The notes beneath the pieces were generated by a model. The model had not been told where the DNA came from. It saw only the letters and a list, made by a program, of their open reading frames with translations, and did not search any database. A program made the translations under genes and the position numbers. 64,000 bases of DNA from Spirochaetia bacterium (GTDB lineage: Bacteria; Spirochaetota; Spirochaetia; Sphaerochaetales; Sphaerochaetaceae). The DNA is taken from the NCBI GenBank assembly GCA_022482625.1, contig JAKVOU010000001.1, forward strand, positions 2,342,784-2,406,783, written 5' to 3'. This document shows, in pieces, positions 8,916 to 19,038 of this stretch; position 1 is the stretch's first letter; every line of letters starts with the position of its first letter.

Positions 8916-9911
8916 ATGAAGGGTATGAGTAAGGTATTGTCGCTCATGACCGTAATGATGGTTTGTGCCTTGTCGGTCATAAGTGCATCAGGACAGCAGG
9001 AATCCAAGGAAAATCTTGGAACTGGATATCCTACCCGAACTATACAGGTAATCATTCCTGTTGGAGCTGGTGGTGATACAGATACAAATGCTAGGATTTT
9101 CTCTCAGTATTTGGAAAAAGAACTGGGGCAGACACTTGCTGTCGTGAATGTGAAAGGTGGCGGTGGCACCATTGGTATGCAACGGGTCCTTGATGCAAAG
9201 CCTGATGGCTATACAGTTTTGTTTTATCATGGCGAGGCCATGATTCCAAAAATTGCAGGTCTCGTCGATTACGGTATTGATGCTTTTGATATGGTCGGAA
9301 TCGGATTGGTAGATAACACAACAGTTCTTGCAACACACCCAGGAATGCCTTTCTCTGATATGAAGGGGTTTGTTTCTTATGCTAAGGCCCATCCCGGCGA
9401 AGTTGAGTTCGGGATGATGACCGGTGGATATCCAGAATTGGTTGGCCTTGCAATTGAAGATACTGCCAAGATAGACCTTAATTTGGTTGATGTCGGGGCA
9501 AATGCGGCTAAGACTGTTGCCTTGAAGGCCCGTAAAACGGATGTAATCAATACACAATATGGATTGACCCAGGACTATTTCAAAAACGGGGATTTCATAA
9601 TGTTAGGTTTGACCTCTCCTGAAAGAAATCCATTGATTCCTGATATTCCGACAACTGCAGAACAGGGTTATCCATTGGATTTCAATAAATTCTTCTTCTT
9701 TGCTATGCCTAAAGGAACGCCAAAGGCAATCATAGATAAATTTTCTGCTGCTATTAAGAAAGTCGTAGAAGATCCAGATTTCAAAGCTGAAGTTGCGAAG
9801 CATTACTTGACACCGACATATATGGGGCCGGAAGAAGCGAGTAAACACGCTCAGGAAACCTATGATTATTTTTTGAAATACCAAGATTTGTTCAGGACAT
9901 CTGGAAAATAA
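8916..9911 (+). CDS. tctC: Tripartite tricarboxylate transporter binding protein
   Basis: TctC/Bug-family periplasmic receptor (331 aa) for a carboxylate, handing it to TctAB. The signal peptide runs to about residue 25 (VISASG). The mature part has the family pattern YPTRTIQVIIPVGAGGDTD followed by FSQYLEKELGQ. GGAGG at 8904-8908 supports ATG 8916 over the upstream frame start at 8850. A 14-bp hairpin lies between this gene and tctB. The substrate is unknown; neighbouring racemase, dehydrogenase and aldolase genes suggest a hydroxylated acid. Confidence 0.92.
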   Translation: MKGMSKVLSLMTVMMVCALSVISASGQQESKENLGTGYPTRTIQVIIPVGAGGDTDTNARIFSQYLEKELGQTLAVVNVKGGGGTIGMQRVLDAKPDGYTVLFYHGEAMIPKIAGLVDYGIDAFDMVGIGLVDNTTVLATHPGMPFSDMKGFVSYAKAHPGEVEFGMMTGGYPELVGLAIEDTAKIDLNLVDVGANAAKTVALKARKTDVINTQYGLTQDYFKNGDFIMLGLTSPERNPLIPDIPTTAEQGYPLDFNKFFFFAMPKGTPKAIIDKFSAAIKKVVEDPDFKAEVAKHYLTPTYMGPEEASKHAQETYDYFLKYQDLFRTSGK

Positions 9912-9932
9912 AAAAGAATCAGGAATAAAGAT

Positions 9933-9965
9933 CCATTGTTGGGAACGGACTGTTTTCGACAATGG
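9933..9965 (+). promoter_or_regulatory. Intercistronic hairpin after tctC
   Basis: 9933-9946 pairs with 9952-9965 over 14 bp including three G-U pairs, with a 5-nt loop. No T-run follows. Same position and form as the hairpins behind the ABC binding-protein genes. Confidence 0.6.
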
Positions 9966-10014
9966 TATATGTTTGATAGAAGCTTTAAGTTTCTGGAAGT
10001 AGATGTGGTGTTCT

Positions 10015-10512
10015 ATGGAAAATAAAAATAAAATATTAGGTATATTTAGCCTCGCAGTAGGCATTGTTTTGTTCCTGTTGAGCTTAAATATACACGATAA
10101 AGCTGCCGTTGGAGTCGGTGCTGCTTTTTTCCCGAAATTGATTTCACTTGGAATATTTGCCATGGGAATCGTCCTATTGGTACAACGAAAAACAGGTATG
10201 GGCAAACAGGTCGATAAAAATCAGTGCTGTACTCAAGTAGTTTCTGATTTTACGGGAAGGGGTCGATATGTCTGGATGACGGTCGGCCTGCTGGTTGCCT
10301 ATCTCATTTTGATTTCTATTTTTGGTTTCTTACTTAGCTCAATAGGTTATATCTATTTTCAGATGCAACTTTTAGCCTGTGACAGTGACCATAAGACCCG
10401 ATTGAAGGATTTTGCAATTTCAGTACTTACATCTGTTATAGCTTATATGCTGTTTGTACATGTTTTTGGAATTATGCTTCCTCTCGGTTGTTTCGCTGAG
10501 ATTGGAGGATGA
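10015..10512 (+). CDS. tctB: Tripartite tricarboxylate transporter small subunit
   Basis: TctB-type membrane protein (165 aa from ATG 10015; 10003 is an alternative in-frame ATG, and neither has a strong ribosome site). Four hydrophobic segments can be seen, starting with ILGIFSLAVGIVLFLLSL, and the family-like GVGAAFFPKLIS follows. It ends 1 bp before the tctA start, typical of the conserved tctCBA order. It works with TctA as the membrane part of a secondary, ion-driven carboxylate importer. Confidence 0.85.
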   Translation: MENKNKILGIFSLAVGIVLFLLSLNIHDKAAVGVGAAFFPKLISLGIFAMGIVLLVQRKTGMGKQVDKNQCCTQVVSDFTGRGRYVWMTVGLLVAYLILISIFGFLLSSIGYIYFQMQLLACDSDHKTRLKDFAISVLTSVIAYMLFVHVFGIMLPLGCFAEIGG

Positions 10513-10513
10513 T

Positions 10514-11998
10514 ATGGTATTACAAGGAATTATTTCGGTATTGAATCCATATGTATTATTGTTGATTCTTGGTGGCACAGTACTGGGTATTATCTTTGGG
10601 TCTATTCCAGGGATTACTGTAACCATGGGTGTTGCTTTGTTTTTGCCTGTGACTTTTATGATGCAACCTGTTCCTGCACTTGCACTCTTAATGGGACTTT
10701 ATATCGGCGGAACTTCCGGTGGATTGATATCTGCAATTTTGTTGAATATACCAGGAACGCCTGCTTCTATCTGTACATGTTTGGATGGGAAGCCTATGGC
10801 AGAAAGAGGTGAGGCAGGTAAGGCAATCGGAACCGGCGTTCTGTTTTCCTTCATCGGGGGATTCTTGAGTCTCCTTGTTTTATATTTTATTTCTCCGTTG
10901 CTTGCAAAGGTAACCTTGAACTTTGCATCATATGAATATTTTTCTCTTGGACTTATCAGCCTTACATTGGTATCAAGTATTTCTGGAGATTCGTTGATAA
11001 AAGGGGTATTGAGCTGTCTGTTCGGCTTTATGTGTACGTTTGTCGGACTTGCCCCCATAACGGGATATCCTCGTTTTACTTTCGGCTTTAGCCAATTGAT
11101 GGGGGGAATAAGCTTATTGCCGACACTCATCGGGTTGTTTGCTGTTTCCCAGTTATTGGTAGCGGCAGAAGAAGGTGGTTGTACAAAAATAACTGCGCAG
11201 AAAAACCTGGCGATGCATGGTTTTGGAATTTCGACCAAGGAATTCTTATCTCAGAAAGTGAATTGTCTACGTTCTGCCTTGATTGGTACGGGTATCGGGA
11301 TACTTCCAGGCTTAGGGGCTTCGATAAGTGGTGTCGTGTCTTATGGGATTGCAAAAGGACATTCTTCTTATCCTGAAAAATTCGGTACAGGAATCATTGA
11401 TGGAATTGTTGCTTCGGAAACTTCAAACAATGCCTCGACAGGTGGTGCAATGATTCCTTTGTTAACCTTGGGTATTCCTGGTGATAATACAACGGCAATT
11501 ATCCTTGCTGGTTTTATGGTGCAGGGGATTACTCCTGGTCCATTGCTGTTCCAATCGAATGGAAAGTTGGTCTATGCTATTTTTACAGCTTTGTTCTTTG
11601 CTAATATTTTTATGTTGGTGACTGAGCTGTTCGGTATGAAAGCCTTTGTAAAAATCCTTCGTGTACCGAAGAAAATATTATTACCTGTTATATTAGCATT
11701 ATGTGTAATAGGTTCATACGGGCTTAATAACAGGATGTTTGATGTCTGGACAATGGTCTTTTTTGGTGTAGTCGGTTTTGCCATGAAGAAATTCAAAATT
11801 CCTTCGACTCCCTTCTTATTAGGGTTCATATTGGGGCCGATGATTGAACGTGAATTGCGTCGTGGACTGATGCGAAGTAAGGGTAGTTTTGTTCCGTTTA
11901 TTACTTCTCCGATATCAGGAACCATACTTATGTTGACCTGTCTGATTATCATTTGGTCAATCGTAAAATCAGTCAAAAAAAACAAGAAAGCTATATAG
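10514..11998 (+). CDS. tctA: Tripartite tricarboxylate transporter large permease
   Basis: TctA-family permease (494 aa, about a dozen hydrophobic segments). Family signatures include GSIPGITVTMGVALFLP, GGTSGGLISAILLNIPGTP and, in the second half, ETSNNASTGGAMIPLLTLGIPGD. GGAGG at 10504-10508 supports ATG 10514. It imports the acid captured by TctC. It is followed by a transketolase-like gene only 9 bp downstream, so transport and catabolism are probably co-transcribed. Confidence 0.93.
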   Translation: MVLQGIISVLNPYVLLLILGGTVLGIIFGSIPGITVTMGVALFLPVTFMMQPVPALALLMGLYIGGTSGGLISAILLNIPGTPASICTCLDGKPMAERGEAGKAIGTGVLFSFIGGFLSLLVLYFISPLLAKVTLNFASYEYFSLGLISLTLVSSISGDSLIKGVLSCLFGFMCTFVGLAPITGYPRFTFGFSQLMGGISLLPTLIGLFAVSQLLVAAEEGGCTKITAQKNLAMHGFGISTKEFLSQKVNCLRSALIGTGIGILPGLGASISGVVSYGIAKGHSSYPEKFGTGIIDGIVASETSNNASTGGAMIPLLTLGIPGDNTTAIILAGFMVQGITPGPLLFQSNGKLVYAIFTALFFANIFMLVTELFGMKAFVKILRVPKKILLPVILALCVIGSYGLNNRMFDVWTMVFFGVVGFAMKKFKIPSTPFLLGFILGPMIERELRRGLMRSKGSFVPFITSPISGTILMLTCLIIIWSIVKSVKKNKKAI

Positions 11999-12007
11999 CA
12001 TTGGATA

Positions 12008-14365
12008 ATGGATATGAGAGAAAGCATGCAGAATCGGATTGATTCCGATATTTTGAAAAAGACGGTGGATTTTATATATCAATTCATTGATATACCACTC
12101 AACTATCGCCAAAGTGGTCATCCTGGGGGGTCTCATTCAAAGGCCGAGTTGTTCTTGAGTTTGCTGTTGAGTGGAAATTTCCGCTGGGATATCAGGGATA
12201 GTCAGAAAAGATTCCGGGATCGTTTTGTACTTGGTTGTGGGCATACCGTTCCTTTGGTTTATGCTACGTTGGCAGTATTGAATCAAACCATGCGAGTGGC
12301 TTATGAAGAAACCGGATCCAAACGTTATGCATTCAAAGATGATAGGAACATGCTTCTTTTCTGGGAGGATCTTGTTTCTTTTCGTAGGCTTGGCGGTCTT
12401 TCTGGACATGCTGAGGCATATGGAAAAACTTCAATTCTAGCCACAAATACCGGCGCTTCGGCTCATGGTACTCCGGCTGCTGCGGGCCTTGCCTTTGCTT
12501 TGAAGAGAGCAGGGGCTGGAGAAGTACGTGTGTTTTTATTGGAAGGTGAAGGGGGTCTGACTCCTGGTGCGACACATGAAACATTGAATTCTGCTTGGGG
12601 TATGGCCTTGGATAATCTCCATTTTTTGGTTGATTGGAATGATTATGGTATTGATTCCCATAAGACAAGTGATGTTGTCTTTGGTACTCCGGATATATGG
12701 TTTTCCAGTCATGGCTGGAAAGTCGTTCCTGTTGAGGATGGAACGAATTTTTCTCAATTATTCCGAGGTTTGCAAGAACTTGTTGTTACGGATAAAGTAG
12801 ATGCACGGCCTTCGATGTTATGGGCCAGAACCAGAAAAGGAAATGGATATGGAACATTCGACAATGTTTCTCATGGGACGCCTCATCCAATCAATAGTCC
12901 TGAATTTTGGGAACTTGAAAAAAGGTTCAGTGCTGAATATGAGGTTGACTTTGTCAATGTCGATGGTGCCTGCAGTTCTGATCCTCAAATAAAACACAGG
13001 GAATTTCATGATAACTTAAAAGCTGTAGCAGAAGCTTTGGGAAAAGATAAGTCATTGTGTCTTACTCTTGCTGACCGTCTGATAGAAATAGGTGATTCTG
13101 TCCCAGAGTCTATCGATGGTTTTAAGTTGGAACGCTATGGCAATCCATTTGCTGATTCTAGATTTTGGAATTTTACCGATTATCCATCTGAGTTATGGAA
13201 AGCAAGTGGAGAAAAAGTTTCACCCCGTGTTGCATTGAGTCGTTGGGGGGCTTTTATCAATAGTTTATGTCGAAAAAACTATGATCGCCCGATGTTTTTA
13301 GCAGCTTCAGCAGATCTTGCCGAATCGACCGGTTTGGGAGGTTTTGCACAGGGATTTAATGGTATCAAAGGGTATGGATGGTATAACCGTGTCGGTAACG
13401 ATGAAGGGATCCTAGCTCCTTCAGAAATTACAGAATTTTCTAATGCTGGTATGCTAAGTGCTGTCGCTACCCTTAACCTAGCTAAGGACAGCAAGAAGGA
13501 ATTTGATGGATTCTATGGAGTTTCTTCTTCTTATGATTCCTTTTCATACTTGGCATATGGTCCTTTGCGCTTGTTTAGTCAATTCAATCAGGATACTGAT
13601 CGGAAAAGTGGAAAATTCATGTGGGTAGGATCTCACACCGGTCCAGAAACAGCAGATGATAGTCGAACGCATTTTGGGATTTTTTCTCCTATGATCATGC
13701 AGTGTTTTCCTCGGGGAAGTGTTATAAATCTCTATCCATGGGAATATAATGAAGTCCCAGTACTACTTGGAGCGGCATTTTGTTGCGATATTCCCTTGAT
13801 TGTTCTTCATGTGTCACGTTCATCGGTTGAAATTCCTGACAGAAAAGCGCTGGGAATTCCTTCACATTATGAAGCTGCTCGAGGAGCTTATATATTGAGG
13901 GATTATGACAAGGAACATCCCCAGGAAGGTACATTCTATGTCCAAGGACAAAGTGCTGTCGCTTCGATAATAACTTTACTATCAGAAATTGATAGGGCAA
14001 AGTTGAATATCAAAATTGTCTGTGTTACCAGTACAGAACTTTTTGGATTACAGGACGAGATATATCAATCAACAGTCGTTACTGCTGCAGATAAAATGAA
14101 TTCAACATTCATAACGACACAAAGTCGCAGAAGCATGATGGACTGGAGTTTCAACAGTCTAAGTGATTTCTATGCATTGTCAAGTGATTATGATGAAAAA
14201 TGGAGAAGTGGGGGTACTCTTGAAGAAGTTCTTGATGATGCACATATGACACCTAAATGGATTTTCGAATCCATGAAAAGCTTTATTACAACAAGGAAGC
14301 TCAGATTGCAGATTCTAAGTAATCAACTTGGAGAAGCCTTGAATGATCAAAAACATAATTTTTAG
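12008..14365 (+). CDS. Transketolase-like thiamine-diphosphate enzyme
   Basis: Single-chain 785-aa protein with transketolase architecture. The N-terminal half has SGHPGGSHSKAE (residues 37-48), CGHTVPLVYATLA and a ThDP-binding region where the canonical GDG reads GEGGLTPGATHE, followed by VDWNDYGIDSHKT. The second half looks like the pyrimidine-binding and C-terminal domains. It is longer than ordinary transketolase (about 660 aa), so it belongs to a divergent branch. It lies between the tripartite transporter and an HpcH/HpaI aldolase, so it probably acts on an intermediate of the imported acid. Two-carbon ketol transfer is expected from the fold; donor and acceptor are unknown. Confidence 0.7.
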   Translation: MDMRESMQNRIDSDILKKTVDFIYQFIDIPLNYRQSGHPGGSHSKAELFLSLLLSGNFRWDIRDSQKRFRDRFVLGCGHTVPLVYATLAVLNQTMRVAYEETGSKRYAFKDDRNMLLFWEDLVSFRRLGGLSGHAEAYGKTSILATNTGASAHGTPAAAGLAFALKRAGAGEVRVFLLEGEGGLTPGATHETLNSAWGMALDNLHFLVDWNDYGIDSHKTSDVVFGTPDIWFSSHGWKVVPVEDGTNFSQLFRGLQELVVTDKVDARPSMLWARTRKGNGYGTFDNVSHGTPHPINSPEFWELEKRFSAEYEVDFVNVDGACSSDPQIKHREFHDNLKAVAEALGKDKSLCLTLADRLIEIGDSVPESIDGFKLERYGNPFADSRFWNFTDYPSELWKASGEKVSPRVALSRWGAFINSLCRKNYDRPMFLAASADLAESTGLGGFAQGFNGIKGYGWYNRVGNDEGILAPSEITEFSNAGMLSAVATLNLAKDSKKEFDGFYGVSSSYDSFSYLAYGPLRLFSQFNQDTDRKSGKFMWVGSHTGPETADDSRTHFGIFSPMIMQCFPRGSVINLYPWEYNEVPVLLGAAFCCDIPLIVLHVSRSSVEIPDRKALGIPSHYEAARGAYILRDYDKEHPQEGTFYVQGQSAVASIITLLSEIDRAKLNIKIVCVTSTELFGLQDEIYQSTVVTAADKMNSTFITTQSRRSMMDWSFNSLSDFYALSSDYDEKWRSGGTLEEVLDDAHMTPKWIFESMKSFITTRKLRLQILSNQLGEALNDQKHNF

Positions 14366-14376
14366 GAGAAATAAGT

Positions 14377-15138
14377 ATGTCAATAAAAGAATTGCGCGAA
14401 GGAAAAGATGCTGTGGGGACAATGATTCGTCTTGTTCGGAACCCTGCTGTCATTACAATAGCGAAAAATGCCGGATTGGATTTTGTTATGTTCGATATGG
14501 AACATAGTAACTATTCTTTTGAGACAATCAGCGATGCAGCGACACTTGCACGTGCAACCAAGCTTGATTGTTTTGTTAGAGTTCCTGAATTAGCTAAAAG
14601 TTATGTTTCGAGAGCTTTCGACTGTGGTGTTTCTGGGGTTATGGTTCCTATGATTAGGAACGGCGAAGATGCCAGACGTTTTGCAGGTTGGGCGAAATAT
14701 CCACCACTTGGAGTCAGGGGATTCGGAAGTAACAGTGCCCATACGGAGTATAGGAATGTCAATGGAAATTCGGCCCAATTCATGGAAGAAGAAAACGAAC
14801 GGACTTTAGCTATTGCCCAGATTGAATTGAAAGAAGCAATTGAAGAAATCGATGAAATTGCAGCTACACCAGGAATTGATGCTTGTCTTGTCGGACCAGC
14901 TGATTTGTCAAATTCCATGGGTATGCCTGGCGATTTCATGAATCCTTGTATGGTTGATGCAATCAAGAAAGTATCAGAAGCCTGTAAGAAACATGGGAAG
15001 ATATTTGGATTTCATACAAATGCAAAATTACTGGAATACTGGATGCCATATGGACTGAAATTGAAGATGTGTTCCATGGATATCAATTGGTTGAGCAATG
15101 GTATGCAGACGATTGTTGATTTGAAAGAAAAGAAGTGA
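14377..15138 (+). CDS. HpcH/HpaI-family pyruvate aldolase
   Basis: 253-aa TIM-barrel class II aldolase that cleaves 2-keto-hydroxy acids to pyruvate (or a relative) plus an aldehyde, using a divalent metal. FDMEHSNYS carries the catalytic His (H43); RVPE, the metal-binding Glu in AQIELKEA and the Asp in VGPADLSNSMG are present. TAGGAGAAATAAGT precedes the ATG. It follows the transketolase-like gene by 11 bp. The aldehyde product could be handled by the iron alcohol dehydrogenase encoded next. Confidence 0.88.
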   Translation: MSIKELREGKDAVGTMIRLVRNPAVITIAKNAGLDFVMFDMEHSNYSFETISDAATLARATKLDCFVRVPELAKSYVSRAFDCGVSGVMVPMIRNGEDARRFAGWAKYPPLGVRGFGSNSAHTEYRNVNGNSAQFMEEENERTLAIAQIELKEAIEEIDEIAATPGIDACLVGPADLSNSMGMPGDFMNPCMVDAIKKVSEACKKHGKIFGFHTNAKLLEYWMPYGLKLKMCSMDINWLSNGMQTIVDLKEKK

Positions 15139-15217
15139 ATTGATGCCTGGGGACAGGCTTGTCTTATAATGACACTGTTTCTGTCCTCAGGATTCAGTGA
15201 ACGAGGAGATGATGACA

Positions 15218-16504
15218 ATGGATATGAAAAAGAAAGCTTATGATTTATTGGTTGCTTGGCGTGGAAATTCCTACATACATGGTCTTGGGGTTATTGGAAA
15301 GCTTGGTGCCGTAGCAAAGAAATATGGAAGGTCGACATTATTGGTAGTCAATGAAACATCAATGAAACCTTATATGGCTGAAATTCGGAATTCTCTTGCA
15401 GCTGAGGATATTACAATTTGTACAGTTGCTCCAGCTGCCAGACCGAATGCACCTCGGGAGGATGTGTTTCGGTTGGTAACATATATTTTGGAGTTTAAAC
15501 CTGATTCAATATTGGTCGTAGGCGGAGGTTCCTCTATTGATGCATGCAAATGTGCAAGTGTCTTGGCATCCTTGGGTCGGAAAGTAACCCCGGAGATTGA
15601 TCATTATTTCGGTACTGGCGTCGTTTCTTCCGATTTGCATGAAACAGGATGTAGCCTGGTGCCTGTGATTGCTGTCCAGACTTCAGCTTCATCAGGAGCA
15701 CATTTGACAAAATATGCAAATATTACAGATCCAGTGGCAGGACAAAAGAAGCTGATTGTAGATGATGCAATCGTACCAGTATCTGCAGTATTTGATTATG
15801 CATTAACAAGGACCATGCCTTTGAAGGTAACCATTGATGGTGCTTTGGATGCAATTGCGCATACGTTTGAGGTCTTTTGTGGGGCGAAAGGGTCATCGTA
15901 TGGTCTTGCTGAAGAACTGGCAACTACAGCTATCAGTCTATGTGCTGAATATGCAACGAGACTGGTAAGTAATCTTGATGATATCGAAGCCCGTGAAGCA
16001 GTAGGGTTGGCTACGGATCTGGGAGGATATGCCATAATGATAGGTGGTACATCAGGAGCGCATCTGACTAGTTTTTCCTTGGTTGATCTGGTCGGTCACG
16101 GAACAGCTTGTGGCATAATGAATCCATATTATGCGATTCTTTATTCTCCTGCTATCCAACCTCAGCTTAAAGTAATTGGAAAAGTGTTTAGCAAATATGG
16201 CTATATTGATTCTTCAATTGATGGAGCTGAAGGGCGTGAACTGGCAATTGCTGTGGCCAAGGCGATGATTGCTTTCGGAAAATCAATTCAAGCTCCGACG
16301 ACTCTTGGGGAGCTGCCCGGTTTTTCCGATGACTATATCAAACGTGCATTGATTGCAGCAAAAGATCCTCAACTGAAGATGAAATTACAGAATATGCCTA
16401 TTCCAATGAATTCAGAGGATGTTGATGTGTATATGGCCCCCGTATTATATGCAGCTGTGGATGGGAATCTGTCACTTATCAAGGAAATGCCGATGCGAAG
16501 ATAG
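15218..16504 (+). CDS. Iron-containing alcohol dehydrogenase
   Basis: Group III metal-dependent alcohol dehydrogenase (428 aa) interconverting an alcohol and an aldehyde or ketone with NAD(P). The N-terminal nucleotide domain has VVGGGSSIDACK. The helical metal domain has conserved His in GALDAIAHTFEVF and in DLVGHGTACG. Start 15218 is preferred because GAGGAG (15203-15208) is 9 bp upstream; the GTG at 15197 and the ATGs at 15209 and 15212 are poorly spaced. Likely role: reducing or oxidising the small aldehyde from the aldolase. Substrate unknown. Confidence 0.88.
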   Translation: MDMKKKAYDLLVAWRGNSYIHGLGVIGKLGAVAKKYGRSTLLVVNETSMKPYMAEIRNSLAAEDITICTVAPAARPNAPREDVFRLVTYILEFKPDSILVVGGGSSIDACKCASVLASLGRKVTPEIDHYFGTGVVSSDLHETGCSLVPVIAVQTSASSGAHLTKYANITDPVAGQKKLIVDDAIVPVSAVFDYALTRTMPLKVTIDGALDAIAHTFEVFCGAKGSSYGLAEELATTAISLCAEYATRLVSNLDDIEAREAVGLATDLGGYAIMIGGTSGAHLTSFSLVDLVGHGTACGIMNPYYAILYSPAIQPQLKVIGKVFSKYGYIDSSIDGAEGRELAIAVAKAMIAFGKSIQAPTTLGELPGFSDDYIKRALIAAKDPQLKMKLQNMPIPMNSEDVDVYMAPVLYAAVDGNLSLIKEMPMRR

Positions 16505-16607
16505 CGGAAGGTCTATACTTTCGTTTTGTAGCAAAATATTCATGTGTTGGTGAAATGGCATTTGTTTGCATATCTGTTATGTTCTGCATTGACTTTGAGG
16601 AGGTAAC

Positions 16608-17888
16608 ATGAACATCAATTTACCCTATGGTAAAAGTTCTCTGATGATGGAAATTGATAAACGGCAGGTAAAAGGTATTATGGAATCTGGTTTACATGCA
16701 TATGTTCCACTGGCGGATGGTGAGACATTGGTTGAAAATGCGTTGCTTCATCCTGTCTGTTCAAAACCTTTGGCTGATCTTGCAAGAGGGAAGCATGAGG
16801 TAGTATTGATTGCCAGTGATCATACCCGGCCTGTTCCCAGTCGAATCATCGTACCTCGCATGCTTCGTGAGATAAGAAGGGGGAATCCGCATGTTCATGT
16901 TACTATACTAATTGCTACAGGATGCCATCGGGGTATGACTGAACAAGAACTAGAATTGAAATTTGGAAAAGAAATCGTTGAAACAGAAGATATAGTAATG
17001 CATGACTGTACGGACCAATCTAATATGGTCCATATAGGAACACTACCCAGTGGTGGTGAATGTCTGGTCAATGGTTTGGCTCAGAAGGCAGATTTGTTGG
17101 TTGCAGAAGGTTTTATTGAACCTCATTTCTTTGCAGGGTATTCCGGTGGACGGAAATCTGTTTTACCTGGCATTGCAAGCCGTAAGACAGTATTGGCCAA
17201 TCATTGTAGTGAATTCATTGCAGACGACCATGCACGGACCGGGATATTGGATGAAAATCCAATACACAAGGACATGGTATGGGCTGCACGACAAGCTGGT
17301 TTGTCTTTCATTGTTAATGTTGTACTTGATGCTGAAAAACATATTGTCTTTGCAACTGCAGGAGATACAATAGCAGCCCATGAAGCCGGATGTCATTTTC
17401 TAGATGGATTAAGTAGGGTTAATCCGATTCCTGCTGATATAGTTGTTTCAACCAATGGAGGGTATCCCCTTGATCAAAATGTGTATCAAGCTGTCAAGGG
17501 AATGACAGCTGCTGAAGCGACGGTACGTGAAGGTGGTGTCATCATCATGGTGGCCAAAGCTGATGATGGAATAGGCGGTGAAGCTTTTTTTCATCAAATG
17601 GCAGATGAGCCTGATATTGAAAAGACCAGATGTTTGTTTTTATCAAGGAACAAGAATGAAACCGTACCCGACCAGTGGCAGAGTCAGGTATTTATCCGTG
17701 TCCTTCAAAAAGCGACAGTGATTTTCATAAGCAGTATAAATGATACTATCGTTCGGGATTTACATATGATTCCGGCTCATGATATAGGTGAAGCACTTTG
17801 CCTTGCAGCAAAAATAATTGGTAACAGCACTCCTTCAGTTACGATAATACCGGATGGGGTATCGATTATCGTTGATAAAGTGTTTTGA
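16608..17888 (+). CDS. LarA-type 2-hydroxyacid racemase/epimerase
   Basis: 426-aa homologue of nickel-pincer lactate racemase LarA, which inverts C2 of 2-hydroxy acids by hydride transfer. Key residues can be placed: D71 and R74 in SDHTRP, H107 in ATGCHRGMT, H173 in EPHFFAGYSGGRK with K183 (the residue that carries the cofactor in LarA), H199, and later YPLDQNVYQAVKGM. GAGGAGGTAAC precedes the ATG. No larB, larC or larE cofactor genes are seen in the window, so the pincer cofactor must be made elsewhere. Probably converts the imported acid to the stereoisomer used by the dehydrogenase at 19039. Confidence 0.88.
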   Translation: MNINLPYGKSSLMMEIDKRQVKGIMESGLHAYVPLADGETLVENALLHPVCSKPLADLARGKHEVVLIASDHTRPVPSRIIVPRMLREIRRGNPHVHVTILIATGCHRGMTEQELELKFGKEIVETEDIVMHDCTDQSNMVHIGTLPSGGECLVNGLAQKADLLVAEGFIEPHFFAGYSGGRKSVLPGIASRKTVLANHCSEFIADDHARTGILDENPIHKDMVWAARQAGLSFIVNVVLDAEKHIVFATAGDTIAAHEAGCHFLDGLSRVNPIPADIVVSTNGGYPLDQNVYQAVKGMTAAEATVREGGVIIMVAKADDGIGGEAFFHQMADEPDIEKTRCLFLSRNKNETVPDQWQSQVFIRVLQKATVIFISSINDTIVRDLHMIPAHDIGEALCLAAKIIGNSTPSVTIIPDGVSIIVDKVF

Positions 17889-18021
17889 TCTTTTTGCTGT
17901 ACTTTATATTTTTCCATATAATATATGATTTTGTTTCAGATATATGGTTCTGTCCATGGCCGTGTATGATGGAAAATATCGTCGACATAGGGGCATGTGT
18001 AATCAATCAAGGTTGTTTGGT

Positions 18022-18990
18022 ATGAATGAAGATTTCCTTTTGGCTATAAATCGAATGATTGAAAAGGCAATGCCCTGTCTTACATTGGCAGGTATTGCTA
18101 TTGGTTTTTTGCTTGGCGACAAAGTCGCTGTCTATTCCTATCTTGCTGTCCCGCTTTTTGCATTCATGACATTTTCCAGTACATTGAACATGAAAGTGGA
18201 TGATTTTCTATCGACAGTTCGGACTCCTAAATATATTTTGGTTTTTTTTATAGTTTTTCTTGGTGTGCAACCTTTGTTGGCATGGGGGATATCATCTTTA
18301 TTGTTCCCGGGTGATGCACAGATTATCACAGGTTTGGTGCTGTTATATTCGACTCCTATTGCGGTATCTTCTTCTATTTGGACTGATATATATAAGGGTA
18401 ATATGTCCCTTTCCATTACGTTGATTCTCCTGGGTACTTTGGTAGCACCGGTGGCGACTCCTTTCCTTATTCAGTTGTACCGAGGTCATGTAGTACATCT
18501 CCCAGTGATGTCTATGTTCATATCATTGCTTTTGATGATTGTGATTCCCTCCATATTAGGCATTTGCCTTAACGAATTGAGCAATGGACGTTTACCAAGA
18601 CATTTGTCACCGATATGTAAGCCTCTGTCCAAGTTTGCTTTGCTCCTTGTCATTATTGTAAATATAGCCAAGATCAAAAGTTCTATCGGCTCTTTTGAAT
18701 TGGTATATCTTCAATCCGGGCTGTTAGCGATATTTCTCAGTGGTATAGGTTTTATCGGGGGTTTTTTTGCTGCTCGGTTTGCTGGTGGTGATGGAGGATG
18801 TCAGGTTTCACTGATGTTTTCGACCGGTATGCGAAATATCAGTGCTGCATTGGTATTGGCAATTGCCTATTTTAGCCCACGTACAGCAATTCCACTTATT
18901 ATTGGGATTTTGTTTCAACAGGCTATGGCAGCTGTTTTTGGTTCGGTTCTTTTAGGTAGAGAAAAAGAATATCAGGTCAATAAGGCCTGA
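18022..18990 (+). CDS. BASS-family sodium-coupled transporter
   Basis: Membrane protein (322 aa from ATG 18022; longer frame from 17944) with about ten hydrophobic segments, resembling the bile acid:sodium symporter family (SBF-like), whose members carry organic acids. FMTFSSTLNMKVDDF early and FSTGMRNISAALVLA late are typical segments. Neither candidate start has a strong ribosome site; 18022 gives the usual family length. A second carrier beside TctCBA could export a product or import a related acid. Confidence 0.75.
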   Translation: MNEDFLLAINRMIEKAMPCLTLAGIAIGFLLGDKVAVYSYLAVPLFAFMTFSSTLNMKVDDFLSTVRTPKYILVFFIVFLGVQPLLAWGISSLLFPGDAQIITGLVLLYSTPIAVSSSIWTDIYKGNMSLSITLILLGTLVAPVATPFLIQLYRGHVVHLPVMSMFISLLLMIVIPSILGICLNELSNGRLPRHLSPICKPLSKFALLLVIIVNIAKIKSSIGSFELVYLQSGLLAIFLSGIGFIGGFFAARFAGGDGGCQVSLMFSTGMRNISAALVLAIAYFSPRTAIPLIIGILFQQAMAAVFGSVLLGREKEYQVNKA

Positions 18991-19038
18991 AGAAAGAATA
19001 ACCTGTGTTTCCTTATGGCATAGGAAGGAGAATAAGAA

